A stretch of DNA of 34,092 nucleotides, from positions 1-34,092 of the forward strand of contig CAVVHQ010000004.1 in assembly GCA_963748075.1 (NCBI GenBank), given 5' to 3'. Positions 1-7,744 of the stretch are shown piece after piece. The DNA is from VRUE01 sp963748075 (GTDB taxonomy: Bacteria > Actinomycetota > Thermoleophilia > Solirubrobacterales > 70-9). The notes below the pieces were generated by a model. The model did no database searches. It was not told where the DNA came from and saw only the letters and a list, made by a program, of their open reading frames with translations. The translations under genes were made by a program, and so were the position numbers. Within the stretch, counting starts at the first letter, position 1. Each line of letters opens with the position of its first letter.

Positions 1-52
1 TCTCCTGTGGTTGCGCCGCGGCGGGCGGCGTTTGGCTGCGTAGCCAGGAAAT

Positions 53-1167
53 CTACCGGGCCGGGTCCGGCGACGCCAGCGGCGGCCGCTTCTCGCCCGG
101 GTTCGACCAGAGCAGGAACGCCGCCCCGGCGATCGCGATGCCGATCGCCGTCCCGAGCGCCCGCTGTCCGGCGGCGCGCAGCGCCGGCTCGCCCAAAGTG
201 TCGGCGAGCAGCACCACGTAGATGGTGATCGAGGCGGTGAACAGCGCGTACTGGACGGTCAAGAGCCCGAAGGCGAGGGCGGCCGCGACGGTCAGGGGGA
301 CGGCGAGCGCCACGCCGTCGCCCGCCAGCCACTCCGAGAGGGCGGTCGCGATCACCAGGCCGATCACGGTGCCGACCGCACGCAGGACCAGCCGGTGGAA
401 GGTCTCTCCCGTTCGGGCCGCAGCACGAAGAGGATCGTCAGGGGGATCCAGAAGCCGTGTTCCTGCATCCCCAGCAGCCAGTAGGCGGCGACTCCGGCGG
501 CAAGCGCGGCGCCGAAGCGGATCGCATGGCGGAAGCTGGTCGAGCGCAGGGTCAGGTTCGAGCGCAGCGCGGCGAGCGCGGCGGAGGTGCTCCAGGCCGC
601 CTCTCCCCCCTCCTCCGTGCGGTCGCCGGCCGCGTACACGAAGAGCGAGAACGCCGCCTGGAGCAGGCCGCCGGCGGTCACGTAGAGCAGCGCCGGCAGC
701 GCGTCGGAGGCGGTCAGCGGCAGCCCCTGGGCGACCAGCAGCGCCAGCGCGACCGTGAGGCCGGCCAGCGAGAACCGCAGCGAGACGGCGAAGCAGTAGC
801 CGCCCGCGGCGCCGACCAGCGCCATCGCCGCCACCGCGAGCGGCGCCGAGGAGCCGGTCAGGGCGCCGAGCGCCGCGGCGAGGCCGAGCGCCGGCGCGAC
901 GGCGGCCTGCCAGGCGGCACGAACGCAGGCCGGTGCGTCGAGGCCGGGGAAGCCGGCGAGCAGGGCGCCGGTGGCGACCCCGCCCTTCGTCGGCGCGCCG
1001 AGCCCGAGCTCGATGAACAGGGCGATCCCAACCGGGATCGCCACCAGCGCGCCCCGGCGCAGCGCCGGTCCTGGCTCGGCGGGGCCGATCGCCAGCAGCG
1101 GCGAGGCGCGCAGCCGTCGCGCCGTGCCGGCGGCGTCGAACAGCGGCGCTGTCGAGCGCTCAGGCAA
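53..1167 (-). pseudogene. FUSC-family membrane protein, frameshifted
   Basis: The minus strand encodes a very hydrophobic protein in two frames. The upstream part (to about position 412) has several Ala/Gly/Leu-rich membrane segments and ends in GFWIPLTILFVLRPER, the signature region before the conserved FUSC-like domain of aromatic-acid/fusaric-acid exporter-type proteins. The continuation GLVIATALSEWLAGDGVALAVPLTVAAALAFG and onward is in another frame ending at 53. Adding one C to the CCC run at 408-410 joins them and restores PERGETFHRLVLRAVGTVIGLV. The joined protein would have about 370 residues. The start is uncertain; a TTG at 1165-1167 is the most plausible in-frame start. It is divergent from ccdA. 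The family call is from sequence pattern; the substrate is unknown. The break may be a sequencing error. Confidence 0.7.
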
Positions 1168-1231
1168 CGTGGCGGCGCAGTCTCCCCCGCAGCGGCCGCC
1201 GTTGCAAGAGGAGCCGACAAATCGCCCCGGA

Positions 1232-1237
1232 TACCCT
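1232..1237 (+). promoter_or_regulatory. TACCCT -10 element of ccdA (leaderless type)
   Basis: TACCCT lies 8 nt before the GTG start of ccdA, so transcription would begin at or next to the start codon. No convincing Shine-Dalgarno sequence is present. It partly overlaps the small palindrome CCCTGCAGGG (1234-1243). Confidence 0.4.
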
Positions 1238-1245
1238 GCAGGGCC

Positions 1246-2004
1246 GTGATCGTCGCCGATCTGAGCACCGATCCGACTGCCGGAGTCGGCATCCTCGCCG
1301 CCCTCGCGGCGGGGGTCGTCTCCTTCCTCTCCCCCTGCGTGCTGCCGCTCGTCCCCGGCTACCTCTCGGCGGTCAGCGGCGTCTCCGCCTCCGAGCTGGA
1401 CAGCGCCGGCTGGCGGCGCGTGCTCGGCCCCAGCCTGCTCTTCGTCGCCAGCTTCTCGGCGATCTTCATCATCCTCGGCCTCACCGCGACCGGGCTCGGC
1501 TCGGCCCTCCAGGACCACAAGCAGCTGTTGACCAAGATCGCCGCGGCGCTGATCGTCGCGATGGGCGTCCTCTTCGTCGCCTCGCTGTTCGTCACCCGCC
1601 TCAACCGCGAGTGGCACGTCGACGCCCTGCTCGAGCGGGCCGGCAGGGGCGGCCCGATCGTCGCCGGCGCCGCCTTCGCGATCGCCTGGACCCCCTGCAT
1701 CGGCCCCACCCTCGGCGCGATCCTCTCCGCCGCCTCGCTCTCCGGCTCGGCCGGCCGCGGCGCCCTCCTGCTCGCCGTCTACTCGGCCGGCCTGGCGATC
1801 CCCTTCCTGCTCACCGCCGTCGCCTTCTCCCGCATGACCACCGCCTTCGCCGCCGTCAAGCGCCACTACCAGGCGATCGTCGCCACCGGCGGCCTGATCC
1901 TGATCGCGATGGGCGTCCTGATCTGGACCGGCGAGCTGACCCAGCTCAACATCGAAGCCCAGCGCTGGCTGAGCGGCCTGGGCCTCGAATTCTGGAACGT
2001 CTGA
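1246..2004 (+). CDS. ccdA: cytochrome c biogenesis protein CcdA
   Basis: A 252-residue integral membrane protein of the CcdA/DsbD-beta family, which moves reducing equivalents from cytoplasmic thioredoxin across the membrane to extracytoplasmic thiol partners, used in cytochrome c maturation. The two reactive cysteines sit in the family contexts SFLSPCVLPLVPGYL (C31) and AWTPCIGPTLGAIL (C151), each starting a symmetric three-helix half, so about six membrane helices are predicted. The GTG start at 1246 is chosen because the conserved protein begins just after it and a TACCCT element lies 8 nt upstream; the longer open frame upstream is a shadow of the divergent FUSC gene. No other cytochrome c assembly genes (resB, ccsA) are in the window. 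Confidence 0.93.
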   Translation: MIVADLSTDPTAGVGILAALAAGVVSFLSPCVLPLVPGYLSAVSGVSASELDSAGWRRVLGPSLLFVASFSAIFIILGLTATGLGSALQDHKQLLTKIAAALIVAMGVLFVASLFVTRLNREWHVDALLERAGRGGPIVAGAAFAIAWTPCIGPTLGAILSAASLSGSAGRGALLLAVYSAGLAIPFLLTAVAFSRMTTAFAAVKRHYQAIVATGGLILIAMGVLIWTGELTQLNIEAQRWLSGLGLEFWNV

Positions 2005-2048
2005 GAGAGCGCGTCTGACCGGCGCATTTCGGCGTCCTCAGTCGGTGG

Positions 2049-2088
2049 GGTCGGGTCACGCACGGTAGTGCGCTCCCCTCCCCCGACC
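2049..2088. terminator. nested hairpin between convergent genes
   Basis: GGTCGGG (2049-2055) pairs with CCCGACC (2082-2088), enclosing a smaller hairpin CGCAC-GGTA-GTGCG (2059-2072). It sits between the ends of ccdA (plus) and the small hypothetical gene (minus), as expected for a bidirectional terminator, but there is no T-tract. The flanks (GAGAGAGCGCG after ccdA and CGCGCTCTCTC near 2118-2128) also form a long-range inverted repeat. Confidence 0.45.
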
Positions 2089-2136
2089 TCCCTGCGTCCT
2101 TGAACTGCTTGGCCAGCCGCGCTCTCTCGTCAGCTC

Positions 2137-2415
2137 TCAGCTGTTCGCCGGGGCGACGGTCTCCAGCTCCTGGCCGACCGCCTCGGTCTCCTCGAGCCCG
2201 GCATCGTCCAGCTCGCGCGAGCAGACGATGCGGAAACGGCCGGTGCCGATCGCCGAGTCGGGCACGACCGGCAGCCCGCGGATCTCCTCCCAGCCGAGCC
2301 GCTCGACCTCGAACGGGTTCATCCGCACCTCTGCCGCCGGGAACGGGCAGCTGCGGTTGTGCTGGTCGATCGCCTTGGAGATCGCCTCCAGGTTCTTCGC
2401 CTCGGGGGAAGCCAC
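2137..2415 (-). CDS. conserved hypothetical protein, 92 aa
   Basis: A small soluble acidic protein that I do not recognise. It has a helical N-terminus (residues 1-20), a central part with RMNPFEVERLGWEEIRGLPVV, and two cysteines (C23, C66). There is no signal peptide or membrane segment. The start is GTG at 2415, supported by TAGAAT ending 6 nt upstream, which would give a leaderless mRNA. The gene lies just downstream of the cupin gene on the same strand with a 20-bp gap, and the TAGAAT element falls inside that gap, so it can be transcribed separately. The coding character (Glu/Asp-rich, GC-rich third positions) supports a real gene; no function is proposed. Confidence 0.7.
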   Translation of the reverse strand: MASPEAKNLEAISKAIDQHNRSCPFPAAEVRMNPFEVERLGWEEIRGLPVVPDSAIGTGRFRIVCSRELDDAGLEETEAVGQELETVAPANS

Positions 2416-2421
2416 GAAAGG

Positions 2422-2427
2422 ATTCTA
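2422..2427 (-). promoter_or_regulatory. TAGAAT -10 element (leaderless type)
   Basis: On the minus strand TAGAAT precedes the GTG start of the 92-aa gene by 6 nt, the spacing expected when transcription starts at the first base of the start codon. Confidence 0.45.
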
Positions 2428-2435
2428 GGTGTCGC

Positions 2436-2852
2436 CTACAACCTGCCGCCGGTGTCGTAGGGCTCGCCGGGGGTGGCGCCCACGACGAGGAGGCGGAGGC
2501 CTTCGGGGCCCGGGGTGACCTTGCGCTTCACCTCGGGGCCGACGCGGGAGATGTGGTCGGCGTCGATCGGGTACTGCTGGCCGTCGGCTTCGAGCGTGCC
2601 GGAGCCCCTCAGGGCGGCGTAGACCTCCTCCTGGCCGAGCTGCTGGGGGCGTTTGGCGAACATCTCGCCGCCGATGCCCTCGGCCGAGTGGTCGTGCTCG
2701 GGGTATTCGTCGGCGCCCGGCGCCAAATCGATGATCGCGATGCCGAAGGAGTTGATGCCGAGGCCGGCGCCGGCGCGGTGGAACCTGATCCCCTCGAAGA
2801 ACCCCTCGATCGCGTCGATCTCCTCGATCTTCGTGTGGGCGACGTCGGCCAT
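2436..2852 (-). CDS. cupin-domain protein
   Basis: A 138-residue single-domain cupin. The first cupin motif is visible as APGADEYPEHDHSAEG (metal-ligand candidates H53 and H55, with a Glu near 75-76 in QEEVYAALRGSGTLEADG), followed by the second-motif region YPIDADHISRVGPEVKRKVTPGPEGLRLLVVGATPG. Cupins of this size may be enzymes, sensors or binding proteins, and the sequence does not say which. It is divergent from dinB across a 75-bp gap that holds a perfect palindrome. The start ATG at 2852 is preceded at 6 nt by TAGGAT and by no Shine-Dalgarno sequence, so leaderless translation is likely. Confidence 0.82.
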   Translation of the reverse strand: MADVAHTKIEEIDAIEGFFEGIRFHRAGAGLGINSFGIAIIDLAPGADEYPEHDHSAEGIGGEMFAKRPQQLGQEEVYAALRGSGTLEADGQQYPIDADHISRVGPEVKRKVTPGPEGLRLLVVGATPGEPYDTGGRL

Positions 2853-2858
2853 GTGGCG

Positions 2859-2864
2859 ATCCTA
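2859..2864 (-). promoter_or_regulatory. TAGGAT -10 element of the cupin gene
   Basis: On the minus strand TAGGAT ends 6 nt before the ATG of the cupin gene. The 28-bp palindrome begins one base upstream of it, covering the spacer and -35 region. Confidence 0.5.
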
Positions 2865-2865
2865 G

Positions 2866-2893
2866 CCAAGGCGGTTCCGCGGAACCGCCTTGG
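2866..2893. promoter_or_regulatory. perfect 28-bp palindrome between cupin and dinB
   Basis: The 14 bases CCAAGGCGGTTCCG are followed directly by their exact reverse complement, with no loop. The palindrome covers the spacer/-35 area of the cupin promoter, and its right end forms part of the likely dinB -35 box (TTGGAT, 2890-2895; 18-bp spacer to TACGAT). The position fits an operator that controls both divergent genes. Its centre reads GTTC-CGCG-GAAC, the reverse arrangement of the LexA box (GAAC-N4-GTTC) of Gram-positive bacteria. Confidence 0.6.
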
Positions 2894-2913
2894 ATGCCGT
2901 CCCTGCCCCGCCC

Positions 2914-2919
2914 TACGAT
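2914..2919 (+). promoter_or_regulatory. TACGAT -10 element of dinB
   Basis: TACGAT lies 8 nt before the dinB ATG; TTGGAT at 2890-2895 is a fitting -35 box at 18 bp. Confidence 0.5.
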
Positions 2920-2927
2920 CGGACCAA

Positions 2928-4010
2928 ATGGCCGATCGGCGGACAATCGCCCACCTCGACATGGACGCCTTCTACGCGTCGGTCGAGCTGCGGCGACGGC
3001 CGGAGCTGAAGGGGAAGCCGGTGGTCGTCTGCGGGTCGGGGCCGCGGGCGGTGGTGACGACCGCCAGCTACGAGGCGCGGAGGCTGGCCGGGATCCACTC
3101 GGCGATGCCGGCCGCTGTGGCGCGGCGGCAGCTGCCGGAAGCCGTCTACCTGGAGCCGGACTTCGCCGCCTACCGGGAGGCCTCGGCCCAGGTGATGGAC
3201 GTCCTGCGGCGGAACGCCGAGACGGTCGAGGTGGTCGGGCTCGACGAGGCCTACGTCGACCTGACCGGGCTGTTCTCGCCGAAGGCGACGATGCGGCGGA
3301 TCGCCGCCGAGATCTGCAAGGGGACCGGGCTGACCTGCTCGATCGGGATCTCCGAGAACCGGCTGCTGGCGAAGATCGCCAGCGAGCTGGGCAAGCCCGC
3401 CGGCCTCGCCGTGCTCTCGCGCGCCGAGGCGCTGGAGCGATTCGCCGGCCACCCGCCCGGCCTCGTCCCCGGGATCGGCCCGAAGACGGCGCTGAAGCTG
3501 CAGGGGATGGGCATCCGCACCTTGACCGAGCTGCGCGACCACGACCCGCTCGCCCTGGAGCGGGCCTTCGGGCCGCGGATGGGGCGCTGGCTGCCCGCTC
3601 GCGCCCGCTTCGAGGACGACACGCCGATCGCCCCGATCCGCGAGACGAAGTCGCAGTCGGCCGAGACGACCTTCGACGTCGACGTCGCCGACCGGGGCGA
3701 GCTGGCCGCCCAGATCCGCTCGCTCTCCGAGCAGCTCTGCCGGCGGCTGCGCGCCCGCGACCTCGCCGGGCGCACGGTCGGGATCAAGGTGCGGCTCGAC
3801 GACTGGACCAACGTCAGCCGCTCCCACACGCTCGACGACCCGACCGACGACCCGGAGGTCGTCGGGCCGGTCGCCCTGGAGCTGCTGCGGGCCTACGCCC
3901 CGCCCCGGCCGGTGCGGCTGCTCGGGGTGCGCGTCGCGGGCTTCGCCGCCGACGCGCCGCCCGAGAGGCCGGCCCTGGAGGGGCAGCTCCAGCTCGGCCT
4001 CGCCGCCTGA
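2928..4010 (+). CDS. dinB: DNA polymerase IV (Y-family translesion polymerase)
   Basis: 360 residues, the usual length for DinB. The protein performs error-prone synthesis past damaged bases. Catalytic carboxylates are visible: D11 in HLDMDAFYASVE, and D106/E107 in VVGLDEAYVDL. The fingers/palm part (ASYEARRLAGIHSAMP), the thumb helix-hairpin-helix region (GIGPKTALKLQGMGIRTLTEL) and the little-finger domain follow in order. The C-terminus QLQLGL (353-358) matches a beta-clamp binding motif, so it can work with the replisome. ATG 2928 is chosen because MADRRTIAHLDMD is the family N-terminus and a promoter element ends 8 nt before it. Regulation through the adjoining palindrome is inferred; a canonical SOS box was not found. 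Confidence 0.95.
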   Translation: MADRRTIAHLDMDAFYASVELRRRPELKGKPVVVCGSGPRAVVTTASYEARRLAGIHSAMPAAVARRQLPEAVYLEPDFAAYREASAQVMDVLRRNAETVEVVGLDEAYVDLTGLFSPKATMRRIAAEICKGTGLTCSIGISENRLLAKIASELGKPAGLAVLSRAEALERFAGHPPGLVPGIGPKTALKLQGMGIRTLTELRDHDPLALERAFGPRMGRWLPARARFEDDTPIAPIRETKSQSAETTFDVDVADRGELAAQIRSLSEQLCRRLRARDLAGRTVGIKVRLDDWTNVSRSHTLDDPTDDPEVVGPVALELLRAYAPPRPVRLLGVRVAGFAADAPPERPALEGQLQLGLAA

Positions 4011-4013
4011 GGC

Positions 4014-4661
4014 TCAGCGACTGGCGAGCACGACGCCGGTGCTGGGGAAATGCAGCCGCGCCCGCGTTGCCGCGGTGAGGTCGTAGTCGCGGCCGGCCAC
4101 GTAGGGCCCACGGTCGATCACCGGCACGGTGATCGTGCGGCGGCGGTAGCGCAGGGTCACCTTCGAGTCGCAGGGCAGCGTCTTGTGAGCGACGCCCAGC
4201 GTGCCGGGCTGCAGCGTCCCGCCGCAGGCGAGGGCGCCGCCGTAGAGCCCGGGGCCGTAGTAGGAGGCCCCCGCCGGCCGGTAGGCGGTCACGCGGCGGG
4301 CGGCGCTGATCGAGCCCCGGACGCGCTTGTCGTGGCGGCCGTAGGCGCGGATCCGGTAGGAGCCGACCCGGCGCGGGCGCCAGCGCAGCGCGAAGCTCCC
4401 GTCGCGCCGGCTGCGGGCGCCGGCCACCGCCCCGCGCGGGCCGCGAACGACCAGCTTGACGCGGTGCGAGCCACGCGGCCGCACCCTGCCCCTCAGCACC
4501 ACCGGGCGGCCGCTGAGCACGGCGTGCCGGGAGACGTGCAGGGAGACGTGGGCGCGAGAACGGTGGTTCGGATGGTGGTGCGGCGCCTTCCTCGCCAGGG
4601 CCTGCGCCGTGAAGGTCGCCAGAGCGGCAGCAAGCAGCATCGAGGGGAACAGTCGTCGCAT
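4014..4661 (-). CDS. RlpA-like secreted double-psi beta-barrel protein
   Basis: 215 residues with a signal peptide (about 1-23, MRRLFPSMLLAAALATFTAQALA), a basic Ig-like middle region (about 37-120) and a C-terminal RlpA/expansin-type double-psi beta-barrel (about 130-215). The barrel contains ASYYGPGLYGGALACGGTL, a likely disulfide pair C146/C164, and VPVIDRGPYVAGRDYDLT with D183 at the position of the catalytic Asp of RlpA lytic transglycosylases. A role in peptidoglycan remodelling outside the cell is the family-based inference; activity is not certain because many members only bind. It is convergent with dinB, the stop codons being three bases apart. The Arg/His-rich Ig-like part is unusual for RlpA. 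Confidence 0.78.
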   Translation of the reverse strand: MRRLFPSMLLAAALATFTAQALARKAPHHHPNHRSRAHVSLHVSRHAVLSGRPVVLRGRVRPRGSHRVKLVVRGPRGAVAGARSRRDGSFALRWRPRRVGSYRIRAYGRHDKRVRGSISAARRVTAYRPAGASYYGPGLYGGALACGGTLQPGTLGVAHKTLPCDSKVTLRYRRRTITVPVIDRGPYVAGRDYDLTAATRARLHFPSTGVVLASR

Positions 4662-4891
4662 CGTGAGATCACTCGCTTTCTCTTCCGCCTACGGGCGGGC
4701 CGCGCAGCGGCCTCGCGTGGGTTGCTCGGCGGATCGATTGCGTGGGTGGATCGCGCACCGTAGGAGCCGCACGCTGCGGTGTGGGTGAGCGCGGTCACAG
4801 TTGCAAGACCGCCCCCGCGGCCTCAAACCGCTCCACAGAGCGAAGCGCACGCACGAACGGGGGTCCCTCACATGTGTGCGAAGATTCACTC
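4662..4891. other. 230-bp divergent intergenic region with several hairpins
   Basis: This gap separates the RlpA-like gene (minus) and the acyltransferase gene (plus). It contains three short perfect hairpins: GGCCGC-GCA-GCGGCC (4698-4712), CCGCA-CGC-TGCGG (4767-4779) and GCGGTC-N10-GACCGC (4791-4812), the last holding TTGCAA in its loop. No reading frame looks coding. It may be a structured leader of the RlpA-like gene, but it does not match a riboswitch I know. Confidence 0.4.
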
Positions 4892-6325
4892 GTGAACGGG
4901 GATCGACTGAGTGGGCTGGACGCGTCTTTCCTCCACATGGAGCGCGCCGGCGCTCACATGCACGTCGCCTCGACCAGCATCTTCGGGGGCTCCGCACCCA
5001 GCCACGAGGAGTTTCGCGACCACATCGAATCGCGCCTGCACCTGGTGCCGCGCTTCCGCCAGAAGCTGCGCTTCGTGCGCTTCGGGCAGGGCCGGCCGGT
5101 CTGGGTCGACGACCCCTTCCTCAATCTCGACTACCACGTGCGGCGGACCGCGCTGCCGGCCCCCGGCTCGGAGGAGCAGCTTCGCAACCTGGCGGCGCGG
5201 ATCTTCTCCCAGCAGCTCGACCGCACCAAGCCGCTCTGGGAGCTGTGGCTGGTCGAGGGCCTCGAAGACGACCGCTTCGCGATCGTCGGCAAGAGCCATC
5301 ACGCGCTGGTCGACGGCATCTCCGGGGTCGACATCACCACCGTCCTCTTCGACGTCGATCCCGAGCCCGAGACGCCGCCGGTACGGCCGCCGAAGTGGGC
5401 GCCGCGCCCCGAGCCGACCGACTTCGACCTGGTGCGCCAGGCGCTGCGCGAGCGCGCCACCAGCCCGCAGGAGATCGCCCGCGGCGTCCGCGCCGCCCTG
5501 CGCGGGCCGCGCCAGGTGCTGCGCGAGCTGCGCGCCGCCGGCAGGATGCTCGAGGTGGCGACCAAAGCGCCGCAGACCCCGTTCAACGTCGAGATCGGCC
5601 CCCACCGTCGCCTCGCCTTCGTGCGCGGCGACCTCGACGACTTCAAACGGGTCAAGGACACCCACGGCGGCACCGTCAACGACGTCGTCCTCTCCGTCGT
5701 AACCGGCGCGCTGGGCAACTACCTGCGCGCCCGCGGGCACGACTCCGAGGACCTCGAGCTGCGGGCGATGGTGCCGGTCAGCGTCCGCGCCGCCGAACAG
5801 CGCGGCGCGCTCGGCAACCGCGTCTCGGCGATGATGGCGCCGCTGCCGGTCTGGTGCCAGGACCCGGTGCAGCGCCTGCACCTGCTGTCGGAGACGATGG
5901 GCGACCTGAAGGGCTCCGGACAGGCGGTCGGCGCCGAGATCCTCACCCGTCTGACCGACTTCGCGCCGACCACGATCGCCTCCCAGGCGGCCCGCCTGCA
6001 GCCCGCCCAGCGCTTCTTCAACCTCGTCGTCACCAACGTGCCCGGGCCGCAGTTCTCGCTCTACGTGCTGGGGCGGCGGATGGAATCGATCTTCCCCCTG
6101 GTCCCCCTCGCCCGCCGCCAGGCGCTCTGCATCGGGATCATGTCCTACGACGGGCAGATCGACTTCGGCCTGGTCGGGGACCTCGACGCGATGGCCGACC
6201 TCGACAGCTTCGCCCTCGACCTGGAGGGCGCCGTGCAGGAGATCGTCTCCACCGCGCCTCCGCGCGGAGAGGATCAGCGGACGACGCGGGCGCGGAGCCG
6301 GAACGGCACCGCGTCGGTCAAGTAG
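4892..6325 (+). CDS. wax ester synthase / diacylglycerol acyltransferase (WS/DGAT family)
   Basis: 477 residues, normal for bacterial WS/DGAT enzymes, which transfer acyl groups from acyl-CoA to fatty alcohols or diacylglycerol to make wax esters or triacylglycerol. The active-site motif HHxxxDG is present as H136-H137-ALV-D141-G142 in GKSHHALVDGISG. The PLW motif (114-116) and the conserved TVNDVVLSVV and VVTNVPGP segments are also present. GTG 4892 is chosen because VNGDRLSGLDASFLHME matches the family N-terminus; the longer frame upstream is non-coding. Its 3' end overlaps the convergent metalloprotease-like gene by 52 bp. It may use acyl-CoA made by ligases such as the one at 18307, but the two genes are not linked. 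Confidence 0.9.
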   Translation: MNGDRLSGLDASFLHMERAGAHMHVASTSIFGGSAPSHEEFRDHIESRLHLVPRFRQKLRFVRFGQGRPVWVDDPFLNLDYHVRRTALPAPGSEEQLRNLAARIFSQQLDRTKPLWELWLVEGLEDDRFAIVGKSHHALVDGISGVDITTVLFDVDPEPETPPVRPPKWAPRPEPTDFDLVRQALRERATSPQEIARGVRAALRGPRQVLRELRAAGRMLEVATKAPQTPFNVEIGPHRRLAFVRGDLDDFKRVKDTHGGTVNDVVLSVVTGALGNYLRARGHDSEDLELRAMVPVSVRAAEQRGALGNRVSAMMAPLPVWCQDPVQRLHLLSETMGDLKGSGQAVGAEILTRLTDFAPTTIASQAARLQPAQRFFNLVVTNVPGPQFSLYVLGRRMESIFPLVPLARRQALCIGIMSYDGQIDFGLVGDLDAMADLDSFALDLEGAVQEIVSTAPPRGEDQRTTRARSRNGTASVK

Positions 6326-7662
6326 TTCCAGTCGAGCCGGCCGATGTCGAAGCCGTGGACGCGGGTGTCCGCGTTGACCACAACCGCGGTGATCCGCTGG
6401 AAGCGGCCGGGGCGCCGCAGCCGCACCGCCAGCACGCCCCCGTTCGGGTTGAAGCGAAGACGGGTGACGACGCGGCCATGCCGCAGGCTGCCGACCCGCC
6501 CCACCAAGGCGAGACCGGCGTCGACCCCGCGCGGCGCCCGGGCGTGGACGACGACCGCGCGCCCCCTGCGAGCATGCACGCGCAGCAGCTCGAAGGTGGC
6601 GTGGTTGAGGCGGCGCTGTAGCGGCCGACCGTCGCGCGCAAGGCCGCCCCGGCGCGGTACGTCCGGGTAGCGGGGTCCCGCGCGGAAGACCGAGCCGGTC
6701 CGCCACTCGGCGACGTCGCGGGCAAAGCGGGCGAAGTCGCGATCGAAGTCGGGGCCCCTGGCGGCGCGGATCGCCGAGTCGTAGGCGGCGACGGAGAAGC
6801 CGCCGGGCAGCGTGTGGATCGCCCGCGACCAGGCGCTGCGGACTATCCGCGCCCCGTAGCGGCGCGCCAGCCATTCGTTCCAGACCGTCGACCCGTACTC
6901 CTTGATCGAGCTGGCGGTCAACGGCGTGTCGAACAGCTTCACCCAGCGGCGCACGTAACGGACGTAGTCGCGGATCCCGCTGTAGACCTGGCTCTCCATC
7001 CAGACCGCGGTCGACTCGGCGAACCAGGCGTCCTGGTAGGCGTCGTAGCCCATCTGCAGGATGTGGTTGTACTCGTGGGCGAAGGTCACCTTGAGGATCC
7101 GCAGCTGCGAGGTGCCCGGGTACTGGAAGCGGTCGTAGTCGTTGTCGAGGACGAGGTAGCCGTGCAGCCGGCGGGGCAGCCGGTCACCCTTGCGGGTCTG
7201 GCCGCGGTCGGGCGCCGCGTAGCCGAACAGCTGCCGCCCCAGGTCCTTCAGGTAGATGTCGGTCTTGCCCCTGCGCCCGCCCCTTTGACCGTCGGAGCGC
7301 GGCTCGCGCCAGCCGAGCCTGCCGTTCTCGACCGAGTGGACGTGGCCGGCGACCCCCAAGACCCGCTCGACGTAGTCCGGCACGCCGTCGCCGTCCTCGA
7401 TCCCGTTGACGTCGGCGAGCGAGGGCGCGTCCAGTCCCTCCGAGACCCAGTGCACGCAGAAGCGACCCTCGCAGGCGGGCGACCGGGGGGCCTCGGGGAC
7501 CGTGTAGGAGTGGCGGGCCGGGTCGGGATGGTCGGTCGGCCGGGCCTGCGGCGCGCGGAAGGCCCAGCGGTCCCCGGCGCTCGCGGTTCCCGGGAGCGCG
7601 ACCGACGCGAGCAGCGCCAGCGAGGCGAGCGTGGCCCCAGTCAGTCGCCGCCGTCCCCGCAT
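6274..7662 (-). CDS. secreted putative zinc metalloprotease
   Basis: 462 residues with a signal peptide (about 1-29, ending TASAG). Residues 84-97 (DVNGIEDGDGVPDY) resemble a calcium-binding Asp/Gly loop. The zinc motif HExxH is H196-E197-YN-H200 in VTFAHEYNHILQ, with a downstream Glu in WFAEST (E216) that could be the third ligand, as in gluzincins. The C-terminal third looks like a beta-rich domain. The pattern resembles the MXAN_6640-type family of putative metalloproteases; this is recognition by motif and context, and the substrate is unknown. ATG 7662 starts a good signal peptide and has TAGATT 7 nt upstream. The 3' end overlaps the WS/DGAT gene by 52 bp on the opposite strand. Confidence 0.75.
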   Translation of the reverse strand: MRGRRRLTGATLASLALLASVALPGTASAGDRWAFRAPQARPTDHPDPARHSYTVPEAPRSPACEGRFCVHWVSEGLDAPSLADVNGIEDGDGVPDYVERVLGVAGHVHSVENGRLGWREPRSDGQRGGRRGKTDIYLKDLGRQLFGYAAPDRGQTRKGDRLPRRLHGYLVLDNDYDRFQYPGTSQLRILKVTFAHEYNHILQMGYDAYQDAWFAESTAVWMESQVYSGIRDYVRYVRRWVKLFDTPLTASSIKEYGSTVWNEWLARRYGARIVRSAWSRAIHTLPGGFSVAAYDSAIRAARGPDFDRDFARFARDVAEWRTGSVFRAGPRYPDVPRRGGLARDGRPLQRRLNHATFELLRVHARRGRAVVVHARAPRGVDAGLALVGRVGSLRHGRVVTRLRFNPNGGVLAVRLRRPGRFQRITAVVVNADTRVHGFDIGRLDWNYLTDAVPFRLRARVVR

Positions 7663-7669
7663 CGCAGGC

Positions 7670-7675
7670 AATCTA
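7670..7675 (-). promoter_or_regulatory. TAGATT -10 element of the metalloprotease gene
   Basis: On the minus strand TAGATT ends 7 nt before the ATG at 7662. No Shine-Dalgarno sequence is present, so leaderless transcription is likely. Confidence 0.5.
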
Positions 7676-7744
7676 CAGGCCGCCGGGGCGGCTCCCGCCC
7701 GGCGCGGCGGCGATACTGCCACCTGTGACCCGAGAGGATCACGC

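Noticed and set aside
457..1245. Long N-terminal extension of ccdA
   Set aside because: This part is antisense to the FUSC gene and is low-complexity; ccdA proper starts at 1246.
2866..2893. Canonical LexA/SOS box for dinB
   Set aside because: The palindrome centre is GTTC-N4-GAAC, the reverse orientation of GAAC-N4-GTTC, so it was kept only as an unassigned palindrome.
4662..4891. Possible c-di-AMP (ydaO) riboswitch upstream of the RlpA-like gene
   Set aside because: The conserved ydaO core segments could not be found in order on the minus strand; only unrelated short stems are present.
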